Positions 62,261 through 64,000 of a DNA stretch of 64,000 nucleotides are shown piece by piece (position 1 is the first letter of the stretch; every line of letters begins with the position of its first letter). The DNA comes from Toxonevra muliebris (taxonomy: Eukaryota; Arthropoda; Insecta; Diptera; Pallopteridae): assembly GCA_963691655.1 (NCBI GenBank), contig OY829326.1:20138878-20202877 (forward strand), given 5' to 3'. Made by a program: the position numbers and the translations under genes. The notes beneath the pieces are model-generated. The model was given only the letters and a program-made list of their open reading frames with translations, searched no databases and had not been told where the DNA came from.

Positions 62261-62500
62261 TTAGTCGTTGTTGCTGTTACGGCAATTGTTGCTATTGCCT
62301 CGCATGTTGCTGTTGTTGTTAAACACAATTTTAACAAAGCCATCATTAAATTTTTGTCTCAAAATTGCATCTTTCGCTGTGGATGCTGTTAGTGCCTTGT
62401 CCATACTCCGCCACATGTGGGTAACCTTTTGGTCTAATGCTTCGATTAATATCCACTGATGGCTTCGCCACCATTGTCCATAATAATAATTTGTATACAC
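62261..62500 (-). CDS. Weak candidate frame, 3'-terminal exon-like
   Basis: Open minus frame, hydrophilic, with ILIEALDQKVTHMWRSMDKAL and DAILRQKFNDGFVKIVF before an Asn/Ser-rich end. Composition is more protein-like than neighbouring frames, but there is no ATG with context and no clear acceptor. Unrecognised. Confidence 0.25.
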   Translation of the reverse strand: MYTNYYYGQWWRSHQWILIEALDQKVTHMWRSMDKALTASTAKDAILRQKFNDGFVKIVFNNNSNMRGNSNNCRNSNND

Positions 62501-63035
62501 TTTTTGACGTTAATTTGTGTAGTAGTTGGATGTTGTTGTGCTGTTGTCATAAGTTGTTGGCTTTAAAGTTGACAGGCATAATTTTATTTATTTGTGTGCA
62601 GATTGCACAAAGTTCATTTCAATTTATTTCCTCTTTATTTTCAATTACTTAGTTACTTTTTTCTTACTTTTAGATTATTGTTATTTGAATTGACCTTTTT
62701 ATTGATTTCGAATTACTAAGTGAGGAAGTTGTCTGCAATTGAACTTTTCAATTATAATCGACAATTCGTAGGAATGAAGGAGTAAATAATAGTTGCAATT
62801 GTGTGGCAATTATTGTAAATTATTGGTGGAACGAATTTGTAAATTATTTGGTATGTGTGCTATTAATAGCTTGTGCATTGAGATATTGAAAGTGTAAATA
62901 TCGACGGTTTCTTCTTCGATTCCTCGGTTAAAAAGAACTGAAAACGAAGCTTCTTAAAATAAATTAAAATCATTGATTTATTAGAGACTCAGTCTCAAAG
63001 ACCGAAAGCGTTTTTCGATTACTAGTTTCCCATGC
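62501..63035. other. Non-coding stretch
   Basis: AT-rich; nothing recognised. Confidence 0.35.
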
Positions 63036-63415
63036 AACTTTTGTTATCACCGGTCACTGCTTTGTTGGCGTAATGTTATGCAAATGGCGACTATCGACCA
63101 ATGATATATGCAGAGGCTGTGGAGACGAGGACGCTGTGGAATCGGTCAAGCATCTGCTATGCCTTTGTCTCTCATTTCAGGAACGACGGCTCCGAACTCT
63201 CGGGGCAAGGTTCTTTGACAGACAAACAGACATAGCTGATGCACAGATTTCAGATTTGCTCAGCTTTCTCGTCAAGACTGAGTGGTTTCCAAAGGATCCA
63301 GTCTGGATCTGCAGGGAACCGAACAAATATAAAATGAAAGGCATCACAATGGGCGTAATAGGGCCTCCGAGTGGAAGTGCGTAGCATACACTTCTTCTTT
63401 AACCTAACCTAACCT
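63036..63415 (+). mobile_element. LINE 3' end, 5'-truncated
   Basis: Plus frame reads FVITGHCFVGVMLCKWRLSTNDICRGCGDEDAVESVKHLLCLC in pieces, the C-terminal zinc knuckle of an RNase H-bearing LINE, to a stop at 63384. The 3' end has ATCACAATGGGCG and finishes TTTAACCTAACCTAACC. Best-kept LINE end in the window. Confidence 0.85.
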
Positions 63416-64000
63416 TCCCATTCAACTTTATATACACTTGGACTACTATAAATCTGAAATTTCAGGATCAGTTTATGTTGTCTTACTTTTCGAGAGCTTG
63501 ATTACGTTCTGCTTAGTCTGCTTTTTGGTTTATTATTAGGTCTGATTTTACAGTCGGAATTTTTGACCCAATTTTAGTCCGAACTCCGATGCGATTTCGG
63601 TTTGAGTTTCGGTCTGATTTGCAACCTTGATATTGGGCCAAATTTGTTTGATTAGTGTAACTACAATTTTATTCCAGAAGATCCAAAAGTGCTACACTAT
63701 CATATTATATATCAATTTTAAGAGTTTGATGAGTAGGTTAGCCAATTTATCAGATTTAAAATCGGTTTAGTCAATTCCAAAATATTAGCGTCGGAAGCTC
63801 TTTAAAATTCACTCATTGAACAAAGCATTGCATTCATCGTTGTAAAAGTTAAATGGGAGAGAGAGAAGACATTAGTAACGGCATTTCTCAGAATTATCTA
63901 ACGAATTATCTGCATACACAAATAACAAATCACAAACAAGTAGTTTGGTTCTTTTTTGATATTTGTTTTTCCATAAAGAGAAAAAAAGTAGCCCCAGTTA
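63416..64000. other. Non-coding stretch
   Basis: AT-rich with short GGTCTGATTT / CGGTTTGAGTTTCGG-like strips near 63540-63640; no gene supported. Confidence 0.35.

Overview
The window is AT-rich, intron-bearing animal DNA. It looks like a higher fly (Diptera; tephritid-like is my guess). The grounds are GTRAGT/YAG introns of about 0.1-1.1 kb, dense CAG/CAA/CTG microsatellites, a rosa-like mariner, Tc1 and hAT elements, and RNase H-bearing LINEs ending in TAACC-type pentamers. There are no bacterial features, CRISPR arrays or rRNA, and no intact tRNA gene that I could find.

The gene content lies in the first 24 kb. Five paralogous genes, all on the minus strand, encode nuclear-type proteins. 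Each has an N-terminal pipsqueak/CENP-B-like helix-turn-helix (HTH), a CENPB-type second DNA-binding domain, a charged linker and a conserved C-terminal block. They resemble Tigger/pogo-derived proteins that have lost the DDE catalytic domain. All share an unusual structure: a first coding exon of only three codons, a GTRAGT intron, then one large exon. They form two subfamilies: A (1-1813, 7674-8696, 12647-13772) and B (18962-20250, 22510-23878). The 7674-8696 copy has lost its whole first HTH by an in-frame deletion. A small MADF-domain gene lies downstream of that copy. A 5' remnant of a second MADF copy lies downstream of the 12647 copy, where homology stops at a dead LINE. The duplicated unit was therefore probably [HTH gene + MADF gene].

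From 24 kb to 64 kb I see no convincing host gene. This part reads as intergenic or long-intron DNA with microsatellites and a transposon graveyard. It holds a tRNA-derived SINE with a 12-bp target duplication (37704-38015), a MITE at 38730-39262, a possible Harbinger remnant (39270-40029), a non-autonomous hAT (43112-43946) and a LINE RT fragment (47140-48560). It also holds a LINE RNase H split by a 795-bp TIR element that itself carries RT and tRNA-like pieces (51480-52980), an internally deleted mariner (56479-57245), a Tc1 relic (59554-60775) and a LINE 3' end (63036-63415). In the gene-bearing part there are a Tc1 relic (3184-4660), a MITE at the end of the MADF gene (6319-6574), a LINE fragment (11415-12113), a hairpin (10891-11024) and a nested TIR system (16047-18245).

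Gene models come from reading splice signals and frames by eye. No similarity search was possible, so family names rest on motifs.
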